Made by a program: the position numbers and the translations under genes. From Thalassotalea_F euphylliae (GTDB lineage: Bacteria > Pseudomonadota > Gammaproteobacteria > Enterobacterales > Alteromonadaceae): DNA of 64,000 nucleotides. The notes below the pieces were generated by a model that was not told where the DNA came from, ran no database searches, and saw nothing but the letters and a program-made list of their open reading frames with translations. This document shows positions 53,099 through 60,999 of this stretch, piece after piece. The stretch is from NCBI RefSeq assembly GCF_042682785.1, contig NZ_JBHUIB010000003.1:558001-622000 (forward strand). The letters run 5' to 3'. Numbering within the stretch: the first letter of the stretch is position 1; every line of letters starts with the position of its first letter.

Positions 53099-53758
53099 TT
53101 ACTTCAACGCGTGTCCAAGTGACTGCAAGTAAGCAATAAGTGCTTCCATCTCGGTTTTACCTTCTACGTCACGACGTGCGTTTGCAATGTCTTCAGCAGA
53201 GTAAAGCGGGATGGCGTTACCATTTTCGTCTTTATGACCACGATTTCTGGTAAGTAAGTTAAATGTTTCAAGCTTCTTAGCAGTTAGCTTGCCATCTAGC
53301 TTATTTTCTTCTAACCAAGGAAATGCTGGCATATTTGACTCTGGTACAACAGAACGAGGGTCTATTAAGTGAGCACGGTGCCAGTCATCTGAATAACGTT
53401 GACCAACACGCGCAAGATCAGGTCCCGTACGTTTTGAACCCCATAAGAATGGGTGTTCCCATACATGTTCGCCGGCAACTGAATAGTGACCGTAACGTTC
53501 AGTTTCTGCACGTAACGGACGGATCATTTGGCTATGACATACGTTACAGCCTTCGCGAATGTAGATATCGCGACCTTCCATTTCTAACGCAGTATACGGA
53601 CGCAAGTTTGTCACTGGCGTTGTCGTTTCTTTCTGGAAGAATAGAGGAGTGATCTCTACTAAGCCACCAATACTGATAGCTAAAATAGTAAAGATGAAAA
53701 ACCAACCAACGTGTTTTTCAACTTTTTCATGTTTGTTTTGTGGATTGCTATTAGCCAT
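53099..53758 (-). CDS. ccoO: cbb3-type cytochrome oxidase subunit II (monohaem cytochrome c)
   Basis: The 219-residue membrane-anchored monohaem subunit has an N-terminal helix (about 18-38), haem motif Cys71-NV-Cys74-His75 (EGCNVCHSQMIRP), and the family block 'WGSKRTGPDLARVGQRYSDDWH'. The axial Met is in SNMPAFPWL. AAGGAG upstream supports the start. It lies 11 bases after ccoN. Confidence 0.96.
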   Translation of the reverse strand: MANSNPQNKHEKVEKHVGWFFIFTILAISIGGLVEITPLFFQKETTTPVTNLRPYTALEMEGRDIYIREGCNVCHSQMIRPLRAETERYGHYSVAGEHVWEHPFLWGSKRTGPDLARVGQRYSDDWHRAHLIDPRSVVPESNMPAFPWLEENKLDGKLTAKKLETFNLLTRNRGHKDENGNAIPLYSAEDIANARRDVEGKTEMEALIAYLQSLGHALK

Positions 53759-53769
53759 GATGATGCTCC

Positions 53770-55194
53770 TTAAGCTGCTTCTACTTTCTTAAGGCTGCCG
53801 TTTTCAGCACCTATGGTTTTGAACATGTTGTAGATCATGATAACGAAACCAGCAACTACCAATACACCACCTAAGAAGCGCATAAAGTAGAATGGGTAAG
53901 ACGCTGTCAAACTCTCAACGAAGCTGTATGTTAATGTACCGTCAGTATTTACTGCACGCCACATCAAACCTTGCATAACACCTGAAATCCACATCGCAAC
54001 GATGTATAAAACAATACCCGCTGTGTGCATCCAGAAATGGATGTTGATTAAACGAATGCTGTACATACGCTCTTGGCTAAATAGCACTGGGATTAAGTGG
54101 TACATTGCACCGATTGAAACCATTGCAACCCAACCCAATGCACCAGAGTGAACGTGGCCTACAGTCCAGTCTGTGTAATGAGAAAGAGCATTAACTGATT
54201 TAATTGCCATCATTGGACCTTCAAATGTAGACATACCGTAGAAAGACAATGAAACAATAAGGAAACGAAGAATAGGGTCATGACGAAGTTTATGCCATGC
54301 ACCTGATAACGTCATGATACCGTTGATCATACCACCCCATGAAGGAAGGAATAAAACAACAGACATTACCATACCAACGCTTTGTGCCCAGTCTGGTAAC
54401 GCGGTGTAGTGAAGGTGGTGAGGACCTGCCCAAATATATAATGATACTAGCGCCCAAAAGTGAACGATAGATAAACGGTAAGAGTAGACCGGACGTTCGG
54501 CTTGTTTAGGTACAAAGTAGTACATCATACCTAGGAAACCAGCTGTTAATAGGAAACCTACAGCATTGTGACCGTACCACCATTGCATCATTGCGTCGAT
54601 AGCACCTGAATAAATCGAGTAAGACTTCATCGCAGAAACTGGTATTGCCATGCTGTTACCGATGTGTAGCACAGCTACGGTAATTATGAAGCCACCAAAG
54701 AACCAGTTAGCTACGTAAATGTGCGATGTCTTACGTTTGACCAACGTGCCGAAGAATACAATTGCATAGCTGACCCAAACTACAGCGATTGCAATATCGA
54801 TTGGCCATTCTAATTCTGCATATTCCTTACTTGACGTGTAACCTAACGGCAAAGTGATTGCAGCAGCAACAATAATTGCTTGCCAGCCCCAGAATGTAAA
54901 GGAAGCTAAGCTACCGCCAAAAAGGGTAGTTTTACAGGTACGCTGAACAACATAATAAGATGTCGCGAATAGGGCACTGGTACCAAATGCGAAGATAACG
55001 GCATTTGTGTGCAATGGACGTAAGCGAGAATAAGTTAGCCAGGGCGTTTCAAAGTTTAGCGCCGGCCAGATAAGCTGCGCGGCAATTAAAACACCAACAA
55101 GCGTACCAACAAATCCCCAAATGACAGTCATCACAGTAAATTGACGTACAACATTCATGTTGTAGTCTACTGCTGCTGTATTACTTTGACTCAT
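53770..55194 (-). CDS. ccoN: cbb3-type cytochrome oxidase subunit I
   Basis: CcoN is the catalytic haem-copper subunit that reduces O2 with high affinity and pumps protons. The 474-residue protein has about twelve helices and the conserved histidines for haem b, haem b3 and CuB (WYGHNAVGF; GPHHLHYTALPDW; HVHSGALGWVAM). The YxxHxxxG-type region and C-terminal length match the family. It is first in the ccoNOQP operon, preceded by a 272-base region with an FNR-like box. Confidence 0.97.
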   Translation of the reverse strand: MSQSNTAAVDYNMNVVRQFTVMTVIWGFVGTLVGVLIAAQLIWPALNFETPWLTYSRLRPLHTNAVIFAFGTSALFATSYYVVQRTCKTTLFGGSLASFTFWGWQAIIVAAAITLPLGYTSSKEYAELEWPIDIAIAVVWVSYAIVFFGTLVKRKTSHIYVANWFFGGFIITVAVLHIGNSMAIPVSAMKSYSIYSGAIDAMMQWWYGHNAVGFLLTAGFLGMMYYFVPKQAERPVYSYRLSIVHFWALVSLYIWAGPHHLHYTALPDWAQSVGMVMSVVLFLPSWGGMINGIMTLSGAWHKLRHDPILRFLIVSLSFYGMSTFEGPMMAIKSVNALSHYTDWTVGHVHSGALGWVAMVSIGAMYHLIPVLFSQERMYSIRLINIHFWMHTAGIVLYIVAMWISGVMQGLMWRAVNTDGTLTYSFVESLTASYPFYFMRFLGGVLVVAGFVIMIYNMFKTIGAENGSLKKVEAA

Positions 55195-55375
55195 GTTTAG
55201 GTTTCCGCAGTTATAATTATTAAAACAGTAAAAAGTAGGTTAAACGCCAGATAATCCACTAATTAATCTACAGTTAGTTATAGACCAAAAATCGCGACAT
55301 CACCTAAGCGGGTTTCCAACTGGTGCGCATAATAATGATTTCACTAATAAATGTCATCAGCTCATCATTGAAAAC

Positions 55376-55389
55376 CTGACCTAAATCAA
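55376..55389 (-). promoter_or_regulatory. FNR-like box upstream of ccoN
   Basis: On the minus strand the sequence TTGATTTAGGTCAG matches the FNR consensus TTGAT-N4-ATCAA in one full half-site and three of five bases of the other. It lies 182 bases before the ccoN ATG and 78 bases before the divergent lipoprotein gene. The -10 element of the ccoN promoter could not be fixed. Confidence 0.55.
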
Positions 55390-55466
55390 AAAAAATTACG
55401 AATAATTACAATAACGGAGAAAAATGGAGATAAAATGACATCACTCAGGATTTAACGAGTTGAAAA

Positions 55467-55973
55467 GTGGCTAAAAAATACGCACTGTGTCTTTTTGTAA
55501 TTTTGGTAATCGGCGCTTGTTCGAAGCACGATGATATGACGATTTTGACGCAAGATATGGCTTGCATTGATGGACAATCAACTTGCTTCAGTTCGTTAGA
55601 GAATGGTCACTTATTTTATCAGTTTGATGTCAGCCATTTGTTGGCAGAAACTCCTTTCAATTTTCAGGTGTTCGCTGAAGGCGTCGATGTAATTGCTGTC
55701 GAAGGTTATATGGAAGGGGATGATATGTTCATGGGGAAGATACCGTTATTCTTCCAAGAGACGCTCGGTGGTATAGAACAAAATAAAGTGCAAGATCACC
55801 GTATTTTCCGTGCCGAAAGTTTATTTGGTAGTTGTAGCGAAGCAAAAATGACTTGGCGAGTTTGGTTAACGGTAAAATATCAAAAAGATAATGTAATCAA
55901 TGAGTTAAATAAGAGTTTTACGGTTACGAGTTACCGTAATTCAAGAGCGATTGAGGACAATCAGAGTCGTTAA
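55467..55973 (+). CDS. unknown lipoprotein divergent from ccoN
   Basis: The 168-residue product begins with GTG 55467 and has a lipoprotein signal with lipobox VIGAC (Cys18). The remaining beta-rich domain has four further cysteines, including a CSEAK motif near residue 122, which could form disulfides. Function is unknown. It shares its upstream region with ccoN, so oxygen-dependent expression is possible. No strong ribosome binding site is visible. Confidence 0.65.
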   Translation: MAKKYALCLFVILVIGACSKHDDMTILTQDMACIDGQSTCFSSLENGHLFYQFDVSHLLAETPFNFQVFAEGVDVIAVEGYMEGDDMFMGKIPLFFQETLGGIEQNKVQDHRIFRAESLFGSCSEAKMTWRVWLTVKYQKDNVINELNKSFTVTSYRNSRAIEDNQSR

Positions 55974-55987
55974 CTATGAAGATATGA

Positions 55988-56018
55988 GCCGCAACACAAC
56001 TAATAGGTGTGTTGCGGC
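55988..56018. terminator. hairpin between convergent lipoprotein and 137-residue genes
   Basis: GCCGCAACACA (55988-55998) pairs with TGTGTTGCGGC (56008-56018). The stem is perfect and GC-rich but no T-run follows on either strand, so it could terminate weakly or stabilise transcripts. Confidence 0.45.
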
Positions 56019-56050
56019 GTACTTCTCACCTATGGAAGACTCTAACTATT

Positions 56051-56464
56051 CTAGGCTTTACTGTTCATACACTCTTGGTGAACCAATTGTTTAAACGCAG
56101 CAACGGCTTTTGCTTTGTCATCTTGACTCGCGCCAATAGGCATAGACCAAGCATGCGCTGATTTGCTTTTTGCGAATCGTGTTTCCAGCTCACCATATAC
56201 ATCACTTAAACTGGCACCATATTGTCTCAACAACATGATGTTTTCGGCGTATAGTGACTCAAAATCACAACGTTTGTCTTTTGGTAACAGGTCCATTAAG
56301 CCGTTGCCATGACTATCTGAATTGCTGACCAAGCCATCCATCACTGAAGCGCTGAGGGCATCGGGTTCAGATGCAAGTGCCTTGGGAATTACAGTAACTG
56401 CTGCAAGTGCAGTCAATACAACGGCTGCAATGGCGCCAAACGCGCGTTTATTGTTTACTGCCAT
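56051..56464 (-). CDS. unknown secreted protein, 137 residues
   Basis: The product has an N-terminal signal peptide (AIAAVVLTALAAVTVIPKALA then SEPDAL) and a mostly helical mature part with two cysteines (KRCDFES; HQECMN) that may form a disulfide. An AGGGA sequence 8 bases before the ATG supports the start. No family is recognised. A tiny hydrophobic ORF lies directly upstream on the same strand. Confidence 0.65.
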   Translation of the reverse strand: MAVNNKRAFGAIAAVVLTALAAVTVIPKALASEPDALSASVMDGLVSNSDSHGNGLMDLLPKDKRCDFESLYAENIMLLRQYGASLSDVYGELETRFAKSKSAHAWSMPIGASQDDKAKAVAAFKQLVHQECMNSKA

Positions 56465-56474
56465 GACATTTTCC

Positions 56475-56576
56475 CTACTTCTTTCTTGCTTTTATCTCAC
56501 CAATTGCAACGGCAATGGCTAGCGCAACTAAAATTCCGATTGATGCATAGATATGACTCATGTGTAAATCACTCAT
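56475..56576 (-). CDS. possible 28-33-residue membrane protein
   Basis: On the minus strand ATG 56576 opens a 33-codon ORF (MSDLHMSHIYASIGILVALA then IAVAIGEIKARKK) ending TAG at 56475; ATG 56561 is an alternative start giving 28 residues. It is one hydrophobic helix followed by a positive cluster, a typical small membrane protein. It ends 10 bases before the secreted protein gene. No strong ribosome binding site is seen, so it is tentative. Confidence 0.4.
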   Translation of the reverse strand: MSDLHMSHIYASIGILVALAIAVAIGEIKARKK

Positions 56577-56983
56577 AGTAATTAAGACAGCGTCATTGTA
56601 CGCCTGACGCCACGTAAATCTGTTCTCGTTTGATACACGCCTGTAATAATTTGTATCCGAAATAGGTTTGCCTTGATTAAAGTTTTTAAAACGTCAGTTC
56701 TTACTGTTCACGGACTTCAGCTTGCTAACTCATTATCTAGGTGGGCTTTTATGTAACTCATATTTTGATACAGAGTGCGTCGATAGTTACAACTGTAAAA
56801 AATATGTCGAATTTTAACGGTGTACTTACGTTGGAAACTAAAACAGCGGCAGTTAAACTGAAAATATAGAGGTTCGTGCATGAGTTTAGGCGCTTTGACA
56901 TGTCGAAAATTTGTTTTTTATAGCGTGTTTTTTTCAGTTACGTTAACCTAGCGGTTCACCGTTATTGCTAAGTTGAGAAGTTA
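56577..56983. other. gene-free stretch between small ORF and LysE gene
   Basis: These 407 bases contain no convincing ORF or RNA. Divergent promoters for the small ORF and the LysE gene are expected here, but no clear -35/-10 pair was identified. Confidence 0.4.
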
Positions 56984-57598
56984 GTGGACTTAACAACACT
57001 TTCCATTTTTGTACCGACCATTTTTTTTGTCTCAATTACTCCCGGTATGTGTATGACACTTGCTATGACACTTGGAATGTCAGTGGGTATCAGAAGAACT
57101 CTATATATGATGGTGGGAGAATTACTTGGTGTTGCGTTGGTGGCTATTGCAGCGGTAATTGGCGTCGCGTCTGTGATGTTAAAGTACCCTGATATTTTCG
57201 CAGCGCTTAAATGGGTAGGTGGCGCTTATTTGTGTTTCTTAGGTTACCAGATGTGGCTGTCTCGTGGAAAAATGGTCATAGACACTGAGACGCAATCGGA
57301 AGTGGGGCGAGTTGCGCTATTTTCACAAGGGCTGATTACTGCAATTTCCAACCCTAAAGGCTGGGGCTTTATGATAGCGCTATTACCACCATTTATTAAT
57401 ACCGAGAATGACATGTTGCCTCAAATGGTAATTATACTTTTAGTGATCACCTTATCAGAGTTCCTCTGTATGATGATTTATGCGAGTGGTGGTAAAACGT
57501 TGAGATTGTTTTTAGCCAAAGGCGACAGCGTGAAATTGATGAACCGGATATCAGGTACACTTATGATAGGTGTAGGCATTTGGTTAGCTTTTGGCTGA
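56984..57598 (+). CDS. LysE/RhtB-family amino-acid exporter
   Basis: The 204-residue inner-membrane protein has six helices and the RhtB signature near the start, 'ISITPGMCMTLAMTLGMSVGIRR', plus 'ALKWVGGAYLCFLGYQMW'. It begins at GTG 56984, with GAGAAG 5 bases upstream. Members export homoserine, threonine, lysine or related amino acids; the substrate is not determinable here. It ends at a strong bidirectional terminator. Confidence 0.9.
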   Translation: MDLTTLSIFVPTIFFVSITPGMCMTLAMTLGMSVGIRRTLYMMVGELLGVALVAIAAVIGVASVMLKYPDIFAALKWVGGAYLCFLGYQMWLSRGKMVIDTETQSEVGRVALFSQGLITAISNPKGWGFMIALLPPFINTENDMLPQMVIILLVITLSEFLCMMIYASGGKTLRLFLAKGDSVKLMNRISGTLMIGVGIWLAFG

Positions 57599-57625
57599 TA
57601 ACTTGTTAGCGTTAAACGGACAAAT

Positions 57626-57655
57626 AAAAAAACGAGCATGACTGCTCGTTTTTTT
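57626..57655. terminator. bidirectional terminator between the LysE gene and mltD
   Basis: Perfect 13-bp stem (57626-57638 with 57643-57655) with a TGAC loop and A/T runs on both sides, serving both convergent genes. Confidence 0.93.
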
Positions 57656-57674
57656 ATTAGCACAGCGCTAGTGG

Positions 57675-59297
57675 CTAAATATTATTGGTAACATCTACCG
57701 ATAACTTAAGCATTTGACCAGGTTGCAAGTAGTTCTTACGTGATAGGTTATTCCACTTTTCGATATCACTAATTTTTACGTTGAATTTGTCAGCGATGCG
57801 CGCAAACGAGTCACCACGACGAACCTTGTAGGTGATATTTCTCATTACTGCTTGTGCAGCAGGTTTACCTGGTGCTTGTTTTAAACCTACTTTTTGCCAA
57901 ATAACGAGTGTTTGACCGGGTTTAATGTAATCACGCGGCGCCATGCCATTCCACTTGGCGATACTGCGAGTCGATACGTTATATTTGCGGCTAATATCCC
58001 ATAAGGTATCACCAGACTTTACTTTATGCTCAAGTTTTACACCGTTGCGTTTACGCTGTTGAGTTTGCGTGAGGCGTTGGTCTTGCGACAAAATATAATC
58101 ATCTAACGCTTGTGCTGCTACAGGAATTAACAAGTGTTTACCAGCACGTATATTATTACCGTTGATATTGTTTACTTTGCGAATTAACTCTGGCGTGGTG
58201 TGGAACTTTTTCGCAATGCGAATCAAACTATCTCCACTTTTTATCTGATAGCGCTGCCAAGATAAGCGTTCTTTTTCTGACAGTTTCGAAAGCTTTTCTT
58301 TGAACGACTCAACTTTTGCTGTTGGGATGAGCAGGTTGTGCGGTCCGTCTGGATCTGTTGCCCAGCGGTTGAAGCCAGGGTTTAGGCGCTGGAATTCAGC
58401 TAAGCTCAGATCGGCGAGTCTTGCCGCCTTTGCTAAATCTAGCTGTGACTTCACATCGACTTTTGAAATAACTTGAGCGTTGTCTATTTCGTATAGCTTC
58501 AATCCAAAGTCTTCTGGACGTTTGACAAGATCAGCAAGTGCTAGCAGCTTAGGTACATATGCGCGTGTTTCTTTTGGTAAGTCTAACGACCAAAAGTCAG
58601 TTGGCTTATTTTTTCGAGCATTGTTTCTGATAGCACGTTTTACACGGCCTTCGCCTGAATTATATGCGGCTAGAGCATGCAACCAGTCGCCATCAAAATA
58701 TTTGTGTAAGTACTTGAGGTATTTAATAGCACCTTCAGTCGAAGCAATAACATCGCGTCTACCGTCGTACCACCAATTTTGTTTCATGCCGAAACGCTTG
58801 CCTGTTCCAGGGACAAACTGCCACATGCCTGATGCGCGACCATGAGAATATGCAAATGGATCAAATGCACTCTCTACGATGGGAAGTAGTGCCATTTCCA
58901 TTGGCATGTCATTCGCCTCAAGCTCTTGCACAATGTAATGTAGAAAAGGCTCTGCGCGCTTTGCGACGCGATCCATATAACTTGGATGGCGAGCGTACCA
59001 GTTACGCTGATTTAAGACCCGTTTATTTTCCGGTACATCAAAGGTTAAACCTGAGCGAATATGTTGCCAAATATCTTCTGAAACGTGCACGTCGCCTTGG
59101 CTTAGCTCAATATCTACATCGGCAACAGGATGAATAACATCAATGGTTTCATCTACGAGCAGTGCTTGATTAATTTCTATGGGAGAGGCGACATTTTCAT
59201 TCACTAGTGGAGATTCTTGGCTGGTCTTTGCTACATCTAGCGTTTGACAGCCAAAAAGAAATAGTGATGCCGAGATTGAAAGTGGTAAATACTTCAT
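57675..59297 (-). CDS. mltD: membrane-bound lytic murein transglycosylase D
   Basis: MltD cleaves peptidoglycan glycan chains to 1,6-anhydromuramyl ends. ATG 59297 gives 540 residues with a lipoprotein signal (SLFLFGC, Cys17); an upstream in-frame extension lacks a signal and is rejected. The SLT domain (about 110-240) has catalytic Glu142 in LLPIVESAFDPFAYS and GMWQFVPGTGKRFGM. Three LysM repeats follow (near 345-390, 425-468 and 490-535), each with the xGDSxxxIA pattern. The gene is adjacent to gloB, as in many gammaproteobacteria. Confidence 0.95.
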   Translation of the reverse strand: MKYLPLSISASLFLFGCQTLDVAKTSQESPLVNENVASPIEINQALLVDETIDVIHPVADVDIELSQGDVHVSEDIWQHIRSGLTFDVPENKRVLNQRNWYARHPSYMDRVAKRAEPFLHYIVQELEANDMPMEMALLPIVESAFDPFAYSHGRASGMWQFVPGTGKRFGMKQNWWYDGRRDVIASTEGAIKYLKYLHKYFDGDWLHALAAYNSGEGRVKRAIRNNARKNKPTDFWSLDLPKETRAYVPKLLALADLVKRPEDFGLKLYEIDNAQVISKVDVKSQLDLAKAARLADLSLAEFQRLNPGFNRWATDPDGPHNLLIPTAKVESFKEKLSKLSEKERLSWQRYQIKSGDSLIRIAKKFHTTPELIRKVNNINGNNIRAGKHLLIPVAAQALDDYILSQDQRLTQTQQRKRNGVKLEHKVKSGDTLWDISRKYNVSTRSIAKWNGMAPRDYIKPGQTLVIWQKVGLKQAPGKPAAQAVMRNITYKVRRGDSFARIADKFNVKISDIEKWNNLSRKNYLQPGQMLKLSVDVTNNI

Positions 59298-59359
59298 AAA
59301 ACAAAAATTTGGCAAAAAGTAGCAAAATTCTACTCGTTTACAGGGGTAAATCAAGGATC

Positions 59360-60142
59360 TTAAAAGTTGTCTTTCCATTTCCTAACAGCGGTAAAGACTT
59401 CGACGTCTGAATTTAATGATTGATTAACATATTGCTCTGCATTTGACTTTACCTCTTTGCTGGCTGAACGTAAAAAGGGATTTATCGCCTTTTCCAGTCC
59501 GATAGAGCTTGGCAATGTAGGAACGTTATCTTGTCTTAGCCGTTTCGCTCGTACGATATAACGTTGCAGTTCAACATTGTTTCCCTCAACAGCTAGTGCG
59601 AAATCAAGATTAGCGAGCGTATATTCGTGAGCACAATAGATTTTTGTATCACTCGGGAGCTCCGCTAAGGTTGATAATGAGTTGTACATTTGTTCGGGCG
59701 TACCCTCGAACAAACGCCCACATCCGGCAGAAAAAAGTGTATCACCGCAAAACAATGCGCCTAGTGTATAGTAAACGATGTGTCCGGAAGTATGGCCTGG
59801 GACATGTGTTACTTTAAATTCAGTGTCAATGGCGGGTATATGAATGCTTTCACCTCCCTGCAATGAAACCGAACGATGTGGAATATCTTCGTAACTTGGA
59901 CCGTAAACATTAACGCCGTCAAACGCAGAGGTTAGCTCATCAATCGCCCCCACATGATCTCTGTGATGATGGGTAATTAGAATATCGGTTAACGTTAACC
60001 CCTTTGCTTCAATAAAAGCAAAGCAAGGGGCAGCTTGACCAGGGTCAACTAAGACTAACTTGTTGCTATTATTGGTGATTGCCCAAATATAGTTGTCATT
60101 AAATGCAGGAATTGGCGTTATAGTAATAGTCATAGCATTCAT
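59360..60142 (-). CDS. gloB: hydroxyacylglutathione hydrolase (glyoxalase II)
   Basis: GloB hydrolyses S-lactoylglutathione to lactate and glutathione, finishing methylglyoxal detoxification. The 260-residue protein has the metallo-beta-lactamase fold with the binuclear metal motif HHHRDH (His58, His60, Asp62, His63), then HVPGHTSGHI and the C-terminal GCAHEYTLANLDFAL-type segment. ATG 60133 is a shorter start candidate. It is divergent from the methyltransferase gene, as E. coli gloB is from yafS. Confidence 0.95.
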   Translation of the reverse strand: MNAMTITITPIPAFNDNYIWAITNNSNKLVLVDPGQAAPCFAFIEAKGLTLTDILITHHHRDHVGAIDELTSAFDGVNVYGPSYEDIPHRSVSLQGGESIHIPAIDTEFKVTHVPGHTSGHIVYYTLGALFCGDTLFSAGCGRLFEGTPEQMYNSLSTLAELPSDTKIYCAHEYTLANLDFALAVEGNNVELQRYIVRAKRLRQDNVPTLPSSIGLEKAINPFLRSASKEVKSNAEQYVNQSLNSDVEVFTAVRKWKDNF

Positions 60143-60192
60143 ATTTTATCGTTTTTCACATTATAACTCGGCGACTGAGATAGGAAACCTTT

Positions 60193-60954
60193 ATGAAGTC
60201 AGCATTAGCATATCGTGAACCCAGCTCTCCGCAAAGTTGGAGTGAATTGCCTATGGGAGAAACGATACTAACGGCAGTTAACCAAGCGATCGAACCGTGG
60301 ACACATAAGTTTTTTGGTTATCATCTACTTAAGATAGGGGCTTTAAGCGGTGCTATTGACTGTCACCAGTCACCAATAAAGCATCAGGTGACAATTTCTC
60401 ATTGTCGCGAAAAGAGTGCGGTAATTGCAGATATCGATGATTTGCCAATGCTTGAGCACAGTGTTGATGTGTGCCTGTTAGGACATGCGATGGAGTTTAG
60501 TGTTGACCCTCACCATGTGTTGCGAGAGGCGAGCCGTGTATTGATACCTAATGGTTATATCGTATTGACAGGCTATAACCCGATAAGTTTTGCAGGTCTG
60601 AACAAACTAGTACCATACCGACGCAATCAAATCCCCTGGAAAGAGCAGTTTTTCACGCCAATGCGTATTAAGGATTGGTTAGAATTAATGGGATTTGAAA
60701 TACTCGAAGACAAACGAATGTTGTATTCAACACTTGCGAGTAGTCAGAATAAATCCAGCAGTAATGGCAAAGTAATGCAAATTTGGCAACGATTTGCGTC
60801 GAATTATCTATCCTCTATTGGGAGCGTTTATGTGATAGTGGCGAAAAAGCGTGTCCACCCATTAACGCCAATTAAGCCTAAGTGGCGGTTGCGGCCCAGT
60901 TTGCAGCCTGCGCGAGTGCCATCAATGAACAGTAATAAGCAGTTCCGGAAATAA
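60193..60954 (+). CDS. SAM-dependent methyltransferase (YafS-like)
   Basis: The 253-residue protein fits the class I methyltransferase fold but with a weak glycine-rich motif (KIGALSG). Later motifs such as 'EHSVDVCLLGHAMEFSVDPH' and 'LREASRVLIPNGYIVLTGYNP' are well kept. The substrate is unknown. The position divergent from gloB matches YafS of E. coli, but the following rnhA and dnaQ are absent from this strand of the window; a TonB receptor gene is convergent instead. Confidence 0.85.
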   Translation: MKSALAYREPSSPQSWSELPMGETILTAVNQAIEPWTHKFFGYHLLKIGALSGAIDCHQSPIKHQVTISHCREKSAVIADIDDLPMLEHSVDVCLLGHAMEFSVDPHHVLREASRVLIPNGYIVLTGYNPISFAGLNKLVPYRRNQIPWKEQFFTPMRIKDWLELMGFEILEDKRMLYSTLASSQNKSSSNGKVMQIWQRFASNYLSSIGSVYVIVAKKRVHPLTPIKPKWRLRPSLQPARVPSMNSNKQFRK

Positions 60955-60981
60955 AAAAGCCTGGTAAATACCAGGCTTTTT
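60954..60981. terminator. bidirectional terminator between the methyltransferase and TonB receptor genes
   Basis: AAAAAGCCTGGT pairs with ACCAGGCTTTTT (60954-60965 with 60970-60981) around an AAAT loop; T residues occur on both strands. Confidence 0.92.
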
Positions 60982-60999
60982 AGTCTGACTAAACCGCGT

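Noticed and set aside
59298..59378. Upstream extension of mltD
   Set aside because: The longer frame hides the lipoprotein signal behind 27 residues of non-signal sequence and reaches into gloB.
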